A DNA stretch of 34,111 nt from Paraburkholderia terricola (GCF_900142195.1 NZ_FRAB01000060.1:1-34111), one strand, 5' to 3'; counted from the first letter of the stretch, positions 14,875 to 22,021 are shown. Notes: generated from the sequence alone by a model not told the origin. Made by a program: numbers and translations.

Positions 14875-16134
14875 ATGAATTTCGATTACACCCCGAAGGT
14901 TCAGGCGCTGCGCGAGAAACTGCTCGCTTTCTTCGAGGAGCACATTTATCCGAACGAGCAGGCGTTCTACGCGGAGATCGCGCGTAATCGCGAGAACGGC
15001 AACGCATGGCTGCCGACCGAACTGATCGAGCAACTCAAACAGAAGGCGCGCGACGCCGGTTTGTGGAACCTGTTCCTGCCGGAATCGGTGCGCGGCGCCG
15101 GTCTCACGAATCTCGAATACGCGCCGCTATGCGAGATCATGGGCCGCGTGCCCTGGGCGCCGGAAGTGTTCAACTGCAACGCGCCCGACACCGGCAACAT
15201 GGAAACGATCGAGCGCTACGGCAGCGAGGACAACAAGCGCGAATGGCTCGAACCGCTGCTGCAAGGCCAGATCCGTTCGGCGTTCCTGATGACGGAGCCC
15301 GAGGTGGCATCGTCGGACGCGACCAATATCCAGACGAGCATCGTGCGCGACGGCGATTACTACGTGATCAACGGCCACAAGTGGTGGTCGTCCGGTGCGG
15401 GCGATCCGCGCTGCAAGATCTACATCGTGATGGGAAAAACCGACCCCGAGGCGCCGCGCCATCAGCAGCAGTCAATGATTCTCGTACCCGCCGACGCCAC
15501 CGGCGTCACCGTGCACCGCCCTCTCAGCGTGTTCGGCTACGACGACGCGCCGCACGGCCACATGGAAATCACGCTCGAAAACGTGCGCGTGCCGGCCACC
15601 AACCTGCTGCTCGGCGAGGGCCGCGGCTTCGAGATCGCGCAAGGCCGCCTCGGACCGGGACGCATCCATCACTGCATGCGTTTGATCGGTCTTGCCGAGC
15701 GGGCGCTCGAACTGATGTCGAAACGCTCGCTGCAACGCGTCGCATTCGGCAAGCCGGTCGCGGCGCAAGGCGTCACGCAGGAGCGCATCGCCGAGGCACG
15801 TTGCATGATCGAACAGGCGCGCCTCCTGACGCTGAAGACCGCGTACATGATGGACACCGTCGGCAACAAGGGCGCGCGCGGCGAGATCGCGATGATCAAG
15901 GTGGTCGCGCCGAACATGGCGTGCCAGGTGATCGACTGGGCGATTCAGGCGCACGGCGGCGGCGGCGTCAGCGATGACTTTCCGCTCGCGTATGCGTACG
16001 CATCGGCACGAACGCTGCGCTTCGCCGATGGTCCGGACGAAGTTCACCGCAACGCGATCGCCAAGCTCGAACTGGCGCGCTACCTGGATGCCGGCGCAAC
16101 GGCTGCCGTGGAGACGCCGGTCACGCGCGTTTGA
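14875..16134 (+). CDS. Acyl-CoA dehydrogenase, ACAD11-like
   Basis: A 419-residue FAD flavoprotein of the acyl-CoA dehydrogenase family. The N-terminal helical domain runs to about 135. The FAD/substrate middle domain has AFLMTEPEVASSDATN (about 136-151) and GHKWWSSGAGDPRC. The C-terminal helical domain holds GRIHHCMRLIGLAERAL and the FAD-binding QAHGGGGVSDDFPLAYAYA. Near the end, ADGPDEVH (384-391) replaces the usual IYEGTSE-type motif; this variant is what I recall from ACAD10/ACAD11 and LvaC-type proteins. Together with the adjacent APH-like kinase gene, 69 nt upstream, it probably handles a phosphorylated acyl-CoA or a branched or long acyl-CoA. It is the last gene of the cluster. Confidence 0.87.
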   Translation: MNFDYTPKVQALREKLLAFFEEHIYPNEQAFYAEIARNRENGNAWLPTELIEQLKQKARDAGLWNLFLPESVRGAGLTNLEYAPLCEIMGRVPWAPEVFNCNAPDTGNMETIERYGSEDNKREWLEPLLQGQIRSAFLMTEPEVASSDATNIQTSIVRDGDYYVINGHKWWSSGAGDPRCKIYIVMGKTDPEAPRHQQQSMILVPADATGVTVHRPLSVFGYDDAPHGHMEITLENVRVPATNLLLGEGRGFEIAQGRLGPGRIHHCMRLIGLAERALELMSKRSLQRVAFGKPVAAQGVTQERIAEARCMIEQARLLTLKTAYMMDTVGNKGARGEIAMIKVVAPNMACQVIDWAIQAHGGGGVSDDFPLAYAYASARTLRFADGPDEVHRNAIAKLELARYLDAGATAAVETPVTRV

Positions 16135-16218
16135 GGTTGAAGTCTCGCATCGGCGGCTAGGCTGTGCTCGCGGCGCGGCCAGCAGCATCGTGTGATCTAT
16201 GCTCTAATTTTCGTCACC

Positions 16219-16244
16219 AGCGGCGCCCTTTGCGGCGCCGCTTT
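16219..16244 (+). terminator. Probable terminator of the acyl-CoA cluster
   Basis: AGCGGCGCC and GGCGCCGCT form a perfect 9-bp stem around a 6-nt loop, followed by only three T residues. It lies 84 nt after the dehydrogenase stop and just before the ribosome site of the next gene. The short T-run makes efficiency uncertain; it could also act as a leader hairpin of yfcG. Confidence 0.6.
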
Positions 16245-16264
16245 CACGATAGAAAGGAGCCACG

Positions 16265-16966
16265 ATGATCGACGTCTATAGCTGGGCGACCCCGAACGGC
16301 CACAAGGTTCACATCATGCTCGAGGAGACGGGCCTCGCGTACACCGTGCACGGCGTGAATATCGGCGCGGGCGATCAGTTCAATCCCGAGTTTCTCGCGA
16401 TCAGCCCCAACAACAAGATCCCGGCGATCACCGACTCCGAAGGGCCCAGAGGCGCCGACGGCAAGCCGTTCGCGCTGTTCGAATCGGGCGCGATTCTGAT
16501 TTATCTCGCCGAGAAAACCGGCAAGTTTCTGCCGACCGACCCCGCTGCGCGCTATTCGGTGCTGCAATGGCTGATGTTTCAGATGGGCGGGCTCGGCCCG
16601 ATGCTCGGACAAACGCACCACTTCCGCGTCTACGCGCCGGAGCCGATCGAATACGCGATCAATCGCTACACGAACGAGACGCGGCGCCTGTACGGCGTGA
16701 TGGATACGCAACTCGGCAAGACGCAGTACCTCGCCGGCAACGACTATACGATCGCGGATATCGCCGCGTTTCCGTGGACACGCTCGTGGCAAAACCAGGG
16801 CATCGAACTGGATGCCTTTCCGAATGTGAAGCGCTGGCATGAAGCGATCGCCGCGCGTCCGGCAGTGGTGCGCGGCGTCGAAGTACTGGCGTCCGCCCGC
16901 AAGGCGCTGATGGACGACAAGGCCAAAGAGATTCTGTTCGGCGCGACGCAATACGCGAAACATTAG
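16265..16966 (+). CDS. yfcG: GSH-dependent disulfide-bond oxidoreductase YfcG
   Basis: A 233-residue glutathione S-transferase homologue very close to E. coli YfcG as I remember it: the start MIDVYSWATPNGHKV, the block FLAISPNNKIPAITD, and LFESGAILIYLAEKTGKFL are near-identical in pattern. Thr9 and Asn11 in the TPNGHK motif contact glutathione disulfide in YfcG, which lacks classical transferase activity and reduces disulfides. The helical domain carries GGLGPMLGQTHHF and the N-capping segment YTIADIAAFPWTRSW. A strong AAGGAG precedes the ATG. It is separated from the upstream cluster by a hairpin and is followed by a bidirectional terminator, so it is probably monocistronic. Confidence 0.92.
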   Translation: MIDVYSWATPNGHKVHIMLEETGLAYTVHGVNIGAGDQFNPEFLAISPNNKIPAITDSEGPRGADGKPFALFESGAILIYLAEKTGKFLPTDPAARYSVLQWLMFQMGGLGPMLGQTHHFRVYAPEPIEYAINRYTNETRRLYGVMDTQLGKTQYLAGNDYTIADIAAFPWTRSWQNQGIELDAFPNVKRWHEAIAARPAVVRGVEVLASARKALMDDKAKEILFGATQYAKH

Positions 16967-17014
16967 TTTCGTGCGCGGTGCTGGCGGCTCGTCAGTCCGC
17001 TGACAGCGTCAGTG

Positions 17015-17053
17015 AAAAGCGCGAGCCGGCATTCGTGCCGCTCGCGCTTTTTT
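17015..17053. terminator. Bidirectional terminator between yfcG and the MaoC gene
   Basis: AAAAGCGCGAG (17015-17025) pairs with CTCGCGCTTTT (17041-17051), and CGGCA with TGCCG inside, with one bulged C and a TTCG loop. T-runs occur in both directions, so it serves the plus-strand yfcG and the minus-strand acyl-CoA operon that converge here. Confidence 0.9.
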
Positions 17054-17082
17054 GCGAATCTGTGCGGCGAGCCGAACGCCGG

Positions 17083-17559
17083 CTAGAAGTAATGCCGCGT
17101 GATGAATTCCGCGACGCAGACCGGCCGCTCGCTGCCCTGCCGTTCCAACGTCACATTCCACACGACTTGCACGCCGTCGCTGTCGATATCCGTGACCGAT
17201 GCCACGGCGAAGTGAGCGCGCAACTGCGAGCCGACCGGCACCGGCGACGTGAATCGCACGCGGTTCAATCCACAATTGACGCCCATGCGCTGCTCGAGCG
17301 CCACCGTCTTTTCGAGCAGGACCGGAATCAGCGAGAGCGTCAGGAATCCATGCGCGACCGGACCGCCGAATGGCGACTCGCGCCGCGCCCGTTCGGAGTC
17401 GACGTGAATCCACTGATGATCGCCGGTAGCGTCGGCGAAACGATCGACGCTCGCCTGATCGACCGTCAACCATTCGCTCACGAGCGGCTCGGCGCCTACC
17501 AGCGCGCGTAAGGCCGCTGCCGTGCCGAACGTCGCGGCGGACGCCGCGCTGCCCGTCAC
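17083..17559 (-). CDS. MaoC-like dehydratase / R-specific hydratase (second copy)
   Basis: A 158-residue hot-dog-fold protein of the MaoC/PhaJ group. The hydratase-2 motif is present: Asp47 and His52 (FADATGDHQWIHVD), followed by the SPFGGPVAHGFLTLSLIP helix. Family members hydrate trans-2-enoyl-CoA to (R)-3-hydroxyacyl-CoA. The GTG start at 17559 overlaps the stop of the preceding MaoC gene (GTGA), indicating coupled translation; a longer reading frame further upstream only runs inside that neighbour. Last gene of the minus-strand acyl-CoA operon, followed by a terminator. Confidence 0.85.
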   Translation of the reverse strand: MTGSAASAATFGTAAALRALVGAEPLVSEWLTVDQASVDRFADATGDHQWIHVDSERARRESPFGGPVAHGFLTLSLIPVLLEKTVALEQRMGVNCGLNRVRFTSPVPVGSQLRAHFAVASVTDIDSDGVQVVWNVTLERQGSERPVCVAEFITRHYF

Positions 17560-18014
17560 GACGCGGCGCCCGGATTGCGCAGCCCGAACAACGCCTTCGA
17601 GCGCACGGTTATCACCGTTTCGCCATGCTGGTTGATCCCTTCCCACTGCGTCGACACGATGCCGCGATCCGGCTTGCTCGCCGAGACGCGCTTGTCGAGC
17701 ACGGCGTTCATCATCGTGATGGTGTCGCCGACGCGCACCGGCTTTAACCAGCGGATCTCGTCGATGCCGGGCGAGCCCATCGACGTGGACCCCGCTATCG
17801 CGTTGCGCACCAGCATGCCCATCATGACCGAGCAGGTATGCCAGCCGCTTGCCACCAATCCGCCGAATGGCGACTCGGCGGCCGCGGCGTCGTCCAGGTG
17901 AAACGGCTGCGGATCGAACTTCTCCGCGAACGCGATGATCTCTTCACGCGTGAACGTGTGCTTGCCGATCTCCGTGGTCGTGCCGACAACCATGTCCTCG
18001 AAACTCAAACCCAT
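17556..18014 (-). CDS. MaoC-like dehydratase (first copy)
   Basis: A 152-residue MaoC/hot-dog-fold protein. Catalytic-type Asp34 and His39 occur in FAEKFDPQPFHLDD, followed by SPFGGLVASGWHTCSVMM. The QPFHLD variant is common in MaoC proteins of acyl-CoA catabolic operons. AGAGGTG precedes the ATG. The two consecutive MaoC genes overlap by 4 nt and could form a heterodimer, as some hydratases of this fold do, or two enzymes with different chain preferences; sequence alone does not decide. Confidence 0.88.
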   Translation of the reverse strand: MGLSFEDMVVGTTTEIGKHTFTREEIIAFAEKFDPQPFHLDDAAAAESPFGGLVASGWHTCSVMMGMLVRNAIAGSTSMGSPGIDEIRWLKPVRVGDTITMMNAVLDKRVSASKPDRGIVSTQWEGINQHGETVITVRSKALFGLRNPGAAS

Positions 18015-18050
18015 CGTCGCACCTCTTTCTTATCCGATTCGACCGGCTGA

Positions 18051-19196
18051 TCAGGCTTCGGCGGTGACAAACCCGGGCAGCGCGGCGAACCGCGCGAGAT
18101 GGTGATCGACATCGCCCAATGTGGTTTCGATGATAGCAAGACGCTTGAACAGATGCGCCGCGGCCACCTCGTTCGTGACGCCCATGCCGCCGTGCAACTG
18201 AACCGCCTGCTGGCCGACGAAACGCGCGGCCTGGCCGACCCGCACCTTTGCCGCGGAGACGGCGCGGCGGCGTTCGTCGGCGTGTTCGCTGGTGTAACGC
18301 ATGGCGGCGAGGTACGTGATCGAGCGCGCCTGCTCGGCGTGAATCAGCATCTCGACCATGCGGTGTTGCAAGGCCTGAAAACGCGCGATCGGCTGGCCGA
18401 ACTGCTGGCGCGTTTTCGTGTAGTCGACGGTGGCGAGGTTCAGCGCGTCGAGCGCGCCGATAGCCTCCGCGCACAGCAGCACTGTGCCGTAGTCAGCGAT
18501 ATGTTCCAGCGCCGCCGCGCCGGCGTGCTTGCCGGCGAGCCGGCGCGCGGGCGTGCCGTTGAACTCGAGCGTCGCGGCGCGTTGGCCGTCGATCGTGCGG
18601 TAGTCGGTCAGCGTGACGCCGGCCGCCTCGCGCGCCACGACGAAGAGCGCGATTTCGCCATTCAGGCGCGCCGGCACGATCCAGTAATCGGCTTGTGCGC
18701 CATGCAGCACGACCGACTTCGTGCCGCTCAGCGTGTATTGCTCGCCTTGCCCGCCTTGCCCGCTTGCGGCCGTTGCAACCGTTCCGATCTCGCACAGATC
18801 GTAGCGTGCGTGCGGTTCATGAAAGGCGACTGCCAGCTTGATCTCGCCTTGGGCCACGCGCGCGAGCAGCGACGCGTCTTCGCCCCCGCCCGTGCCCGCG
18901 AGGCGCAACGCCTCGACGCCGACCGCCGTCGCCCAATACGGCTCGACCACCAACGCGCGGCCCAGCTCCTGCATGACCACCAGCATGTCGATCGGGCCGC
19001 CGTTGAAACCGCCCTGGGCTTCAGGTACCGGCAAGGCGGTCAGGCCCAGTTCGGTAAAGGCTGCCCAATGTGCCTCCGACACGCCGCACTCCGATCGCAC
19101 GATCGCCTGACGCGCCTCGAAGCCGTAGTTTTTGTCCAGATAGCGGCGCAGCGCGTCGGCGAATTGCTGCTGTTCGTCGTTGAAGTTGAAGTCCAT
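18051..19196 (-). CDS. Acyl-CoA dehydrogenase, small subunit (PimD-like)
   Basis: A 381-residue acyl-CoA dehydrogenase family protein resembling the pimeloyl-CoA dehydrogenase small subunit. It keeps the fold (N-terminal helices, beta middle domain with YTLSGTKSVVLHGAQADYW, C-terminal helices with QQFGQPIARFQALQHRMVEM and QLHGGMGVTNE), but the C-terminal catalytic IYEGTSE-type motif is replaced by IETTLGDVDHH. Family small subunits pair with a large subunit encoded alongside; here that gene ends 10 nt upstream of this start. The active site may lie in the other subunit or be shared. Substrate unknown; dicarboxylyl-CoA or medium-chain acyl-CoA is possible. Confidence 0.85.
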   Translation of the reverse strand: MDFNFNDEQQQFADALRRYLDKNYGFEARQAIVRSECGVSEAHWAAFTELGLTALPVPEAQGGFNGGPIDMLVVMQELGRALVVEPYWATAVGVEALRLAGTGGGEDASLLARVAQGEIKLAVAFHEPHARYDLCEIGTVATAASGQGGQGEQYTLSGTKSVVLHGAQADYWIVPARLNGEIALFVVAREAAGVTLTDYRTIDGQRAATLEFNGTPARRLAGKHAGAAALEHIADYGTVLLCAEAIGALDALNLATVDYTKTRQQFGQPIARFQALQHRMVEMLIHAEQARSITYLAAMRYTSEHADERRRAVSAAKVRVGQAARFVGQQAVQLHGGMGVTNEVAAAHLFKRLAIIETTLGDVDHHLARFAALPGFVTAEA

Positions 19197-19206
19197 GCGC
19201 CGCTCC

Positions 19207-20403
19207 TCAAAGTCCGAGAATCATCTGCGCGATGATGTTCTTTTGAATTTCGTTCGAGCCGCCGTAGATCGACGTCTTGCGGAAGTTGAAGTAGTACGCG
19301 GCCAGCGGCGCGGCGTCATCGTCGCCCGCCACGCTATGTTCGCGTTCGCCTTCGAGGAACGGCACGTCGAACGGTGCGGCGAGCGGCCCGATGGCTTCGA
19401 ACATCAACTCGGTCAGCGCCTGCTGCACCTCCGTGCCCTTGATCTTCAGCATCGACGCTTCCGGGCCCGGCCCGCGCCCGCCGGTTTCATTGGCGACCAC
19501 GCGTTGCACGGTGACTTCGAGCGCCATCAGTTCGATCTCGAGGCTCGCGACTTTCGCGGCGAACACCGGATCGTGCAGCAGCGGCTTGCCGTTCTTTTTC
19601 TGATTCAGCGCAAGACGCTTGAGGAACACGAGTTCGCGTTTCGATTGACCGACGCGCGCGATGCCGGTGCGCTCGTGGCCGAGCAGATACTTCGCGTAAG
19701 TCCAGCCGCGGTTCTCCTCACCGACCAGATTCGCGGCCGGTACTTCGACGTCTTCGAAAAACACTTCGTTGACTTCGTGGTCTTCGTCGAGCGTGATGAT
19801 CGGACGCACCGTGATGCCGGGCGTTTTCATGTCGATCAGCAGGAATGAGATGCCCTCCTGCTTTTTCGCGCCGCTGTCGGTGCGCACGAGGCAGAACATC
19901 ATGTCGGCATACTGACCGAGGGTGGTCCACGTTTTCTGACCGTTGACGACGTAATGGTCGCCGACGCGCTCGGCGCGTGTGCGCAGCGAAGCCAGATCTG
20001 AGCCTGAACCCGGCTCGGAATAGCCTTGGCACCACCAGTGCGTGCCGTCGAGAATGCGCGGCAAATAGCGACGCTTCTGCGCCTCGTTGCCATACTTCAT
20101 CAGCACCGGCGCCACCATCGAGACGCCGAAAGGCAGCACGGTCGGCGCGCCGACGCGCGCGCACTCTTCGTCCCAGATGTGCCGCTGCGTTGCGTCCCAG
20201 CCAGGGCCGCCGTATTCCTTCGGCCATGCGACCGCCGACCAGCCGCGCGTGCCGAGCAGCTTGTGCCAGCCGGCGAAATCTTCGCGCGAGAGACGTTTAT
20301 GGTTCAGTACTTTGTCGCTTAGCTCGCGAGGCAGATTCGCTTCGAGCCAGGCGCGGATGTCGGCGCGGAATGCGTCGTCAGCAGGGGAATAGTCCAGATT
20401 CAT
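19207..20403 (-). CDS. Acyl-CoA dehydrogenase, large subunit (PimC-like)
   Basis: A 398-residue acyl-CoA dehydrogenase resembling the pimeloyl-CoA dehydrogenase large subunit. The middle domain has WCQGYSEPGSGSDLASL and NGQKTWTTLGQYADMM; the later part has YLLGHERTGIARVG. The C-terminal motif is SIYGGSNEIQKN, in which Gly takes the place of the Glu that is the base in medium-chain enzymes; in such relatives the base is supplied elsewhere. AGGAG precedes the ATG. It forms a pair with the next gene (10-nt gap) and is the first enzyme of the operon after DUF1178. Confidence 0.88.
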   Translation of the reverse strand: MNLDYSPADDAFRADIRAWLEANLPRELSDKVLNHKRLSREDFAGWHKLLGTRGWSAVAWPKEYGGPGWDATQRHIWDEECARVGAPTVLPFGVSMVAPVLMKYGNEAQKRRYLPRILDGTHWWCQGYSEPGSGSDLASLRTRAERVGDHYVVNGQKTWTTLGQYADMMFCLVRTDSGAKKQEGISFLLIDMKTPGITVRPIITLDEDHEVNEVFFEDVEVPAANLVGEENRGWTYAKYLLGHERTGIARVGQSKRELVFLKRLALNQKKNGKPLLHDPVFAAKVASLEIELMALEVTVQRVVANETGGRGPGPEASMLKIKGTEVQQALTELMFEAIGPLAAPFDVPFLEGEREHSVAGDDDAAPLAAYYFNFRKTSIYGGSNEIQKNIIAQMILGL

Positions 20404-20451
20404 GCGCAGTGTCTCCTGGCCGCAACCGCCCGCCGCCAGTGAGCCACTGCA

Positions 20452-20883
20452 CTATTGCAGCGGTTCCTTCAAGGCAGCCGGGACCGGCAGCGGCATCACT
20501 TGGATGCCTTCGTCGACCAAGGCTCGCGCGTCTTCGGGTGTCGTGACACCGCGAATATTGCGCGCAGGCGCTTCGTTGTAGTGAATGCGCCGTGCTTCCT
20601 CGGCGAAGCGGTCGCCCACGTTCTCGGTCTTTTCCAGTACCTCGCGCAACGCACGCATCACACGCGCCTGCATTTGCGCTTGCTCCAAGCCCGCAGGGTT
20701 TTTCGCCTCCGTCGCGCCCGACAGATTCAATCGCGGCGCCGAAGGCAAACGGCTCACTTCGTTCGCACCACAGATCGGACATTCGATCAGTTTGCGGGCT
20801 TGCTGCGATTCGAAGTCATCAGCCGAAGCAAACCAGCCTTCGAACCGATGGCCATGCGGACACTGTAAATCGAGGACCTTCAT
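20452..20883 (-). CDS. DUF1178 family protein
   Basis: A 143-residue protein of the DUF1178 family, function unknown. Cys8 with a nearby His (LQCPHGHRFEGW) and Cys35/Cys38 (ECPICGA) look like a zinc-ribbon site in the first 40 residues; the middle is helical and the end is Pro-rich. It is the first gene of the minus-strand acyl-CoA group, 48 nt before the dehydrogenase start. A promoter overlapped by a palindrome lies just upstream. There is no clear Shine-Dalgarno, and the predicted leader is short (about 16 nt). Confidence 0.88.
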   Translation of the reverse strand: MKVLDLQCPHGHRFEGWFASADDFESQQARKLIECPICGANEVSRLPSAPRLNLSGATEAKNPAGLEQAQMQARVMRALREVLEKTENVGDRFAEEARRIHYNEAPARNIRGVTTPEDARALVDEGIQVMPLPVPAALKEPLQ

Positions 20884-20905
20884 GTGGAATCAGGGCTTGA
20901 GTGCC

Positions 20906-20947
20906 AGTTTAGCGCAAAATGGTATTTTGTGAACGGTCGTTCGCAAA
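20906..20947 (-). promoter_or_regulatory. Promoter with TetR-style operator for the DUF1178-acyl-CoA operon
   Basis: The minus strand shows a -35 of TTCACA (20928-20933), a 16-nt spacer and a -10 of TAAACT (20906-20911), giving a start near 20899. The -35 lies inside a 22-bp palindrome at 20926-20947: arms TTTGTGAACG and CGTTCGCAAA with one mismatch around a GT centre. The core AACG-NN-CGTT resembles operators of TetR repressors of acyl-CoA catabolism, such as PaaR of Thermus. Overlap with the -35 suggests repression by occlusion, relieved by an acyl-CoA ligand; the repressor gene is not in the window. Confidence 0.6.
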
Positions 20948-21134
20948 CTATGACGGGGCGATGCGTTTACGCGTGGCGTCGCTATTAATTGGACGCGGTG
21001 CGCGATTTTAACGCCTTGCGCAAAGGGCTGCCGAAATCGGCCAAGCCGGCATGAACGGCACACGAATCGGAAGCTCGCGACGGCTCCGCGGATTGCATGA
21101 AATTTATGTCTAGTCACTGGCCAATGCCCAGCTT

Positions 21135-21659
21135 CTAAGCCACCAGGCATTCGAGTTGGCGGTTAAGCCGTGGCTCGAGTTCACGCGCCTCTTTGGCGAG
21201 GTTGATCTGCTTGGCCGATTTGGCGACATCAAGCACATCTGCCTTGATGTCGTACCCGCCGCGTGCGGTTAGCCAGTGAAGAATGTCCGACAGATGCCAC
21301 ACCGATGCGCTGCCCTCGTGCACCGGCGGCGGAAAGTCAATCGCGTGACTCAACATCAGCTTGCGCATGTTCTGCCGTGATACGCCGGCGAGCTCGGCTA
21401 CGTCGGTGAGACCAACGAAATCAGGGCCCGCCTCGACAAGGCGCGCGGATGGCACCGCCTGCTTGACATCTTTCAGTGCGCTGACGAGCGCCTCGAACGC
21501 AGACGCGCCTTCGCGAGAAAAAACCAGCGCAATGCGCCCCGGTTGTCCCACGCCGATGGTGGCGTCGTCACATCCTGCTTCCCCGAGACGCTCGACGATC
21601 GCGTCGAGATCGCAATCTTCCGTGGTGAGGCGGTACTTCAAGGTGAACACATATTCCAT
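21135..21659 (-). CDS. Helix-turn-helix protein, putative antitoxin of a two-gene module
   Basis: A 174-residue protein I cannot name. Residues 1-75 look like an alpha/beta domain (strand EYVFTLKYRL, helix CDLDAIVERLGEAG, strands DATIGVGQ and RIALVFSRE, helix AFEALVSALKDVKQAV). Residues 84-102 are a helix-turn-helix (LTDVAELAGVSRQNMRKLM), followed by an AlpA/MerR-like wing and helix (FPPPVHEGSASVWHLSDILHWL). Residues 140-174 are helical and charged. A perfect AGGAGG lies 6 nt before the ATG. The gene is 16 nt downstream of the small HicA-like gene, so the pair is one transcript. The order (toxin-like first, DNA-binding second) and the inverted repeat upstream suit an autoregulated toxin-antitoxin pair. 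Function is inferred, not known. Confidence 0.7.
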   Translation of the reverse strand: MEYVFTLKYRLTTEDCDLDAIVERLGEAGCDDATIGVGQPGRIALVFSREGASAFEALVSALKDVKQAVPSARLVEAGPDFVGLTDVAELAGVSRQNMRKLMLSHAIDFPPPVHEGSASVWHLSDILHWLTARGGYDIKADVLDVAKSAKQINLAKEARELEPRLNRQLECLVA

Positions 21660-21675
21660 AAATTACCTCCTGCCT

Positions 21676-21960
21676 TTATTCAGCGTCAAACTTGATCCTT
21701 GGAGCGCCTTGCATTGGCGGTGATGCCGTGCAGTTGTCGACGATACGCCGCAGATGCCTTGCGTGATTGCCAGGGTTCTTTGGCGTACTCCACACGCTCG
21801 ATATGCAGAACTCTCCGCAGCGACACTCCGCGGCGTTGTACGGACAGTACATCTTTCCCCAAGCGTGACCTCTGCCACCGCCCCGAACGCGCCAACCGTT
21901 TCTTTCCGCGTAGGCCAATGCGGCCTCGATTTCCTTCTTAGAGTGGGTTCCACGAACCAT
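21676..21960 (-). CDS. Small HicA-like protein, putative toxin of a two-gene module
   Basis: A 94-residue protein. The predicted order helix (SKKEIEAALAYAERNG), strand (WRVRGG), strand with His32 (GHAWGKMYC), strand (CISSVWSTP), helix (GNHARHLRRIVDNC) is that of HicA mRNA interferases, whose catalytic His sits in the second strand after Gly. Unlike HicA, a cysteine-rich insertion lies between strands two and three: Cys39, Cys46, Cys48 and Cys52, which could bind zinc, with Cys77 in the last helix. GGAGG lies 6 nt before the ATG. The C-terminal 15 residues look disordered. The HicA comparison is by eye and could be wrong; the conserved-looking YCPYN...CRCGEF segment may define a separate family. 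Confidence 0.65.
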   Translation of the reverse strand: MVRGTHSKKEIEAALAYAERNGWRVRGGGRGHAWGKMYCPYNAAECRCGEFCISSVWSTPKNPGNHARHLRRIVDNCTASPPMQGAPRIKFDAE

Positions 21961-21971
21961 CCATGCCCTCC

Positions 21972-22000
21972 AATTTAATGCGCTGACGTATGGTTGTCAA
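21972..22000 (-). promoter_or_regulatory. Candidate promoter of the two-gene module
   Basis: The minus strand has a consensus -35, TTGACA (21995-22000), a 17-nt spacer and a -10-like TAAATT (21972-21977). The -35 sits in the centre of the large inverted repeat. A difficulty: transcription would start near 21965, leaving a leader of about 5 nt and placing the ribosome site (21966-21971) upstream of the start. Either the transcript is nearly leaderless or another promoter is used. Confidence 0.4.
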
Positions 22001-22021
22001 GCGACAACCATACGCCAGCGC
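21980..22021. repeat. 42-bp near-perfect inverted repeat upstream of the two-gene module
   Basis: The left arm (21980-21998) and right arm (22003-22021) are 19 bp each and complementary except for one position (A at 21986), around a 4-nt AAGC centre. It ends 20 bp before the start codon of the HicA-like gene and overlaps a TTGACA -35. There is no T-run on either side, so it is not a standard terminator. It best fits an operator for a dimeric helix-turn-helix protein such as the one encoded by the module's second gene, or a strong RNA hairpin. Confidence 0.85.

Noticed and set aside
20948..21134. Possible small gene or RNA between the DUF1178 promoter and the HTH gene
   Set aside because: No frame with a ribosome site, no clear hairpin with a T-run and no recognisable RNA; I see nothing I can support.
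21980..22021. The large inverted repeat as an intrinsic terminator or an insertion-sequence end
   Set aside because: No T-run on either side, no transposase gene, and no matching repeat or target duplication noticed on the far side of the module.
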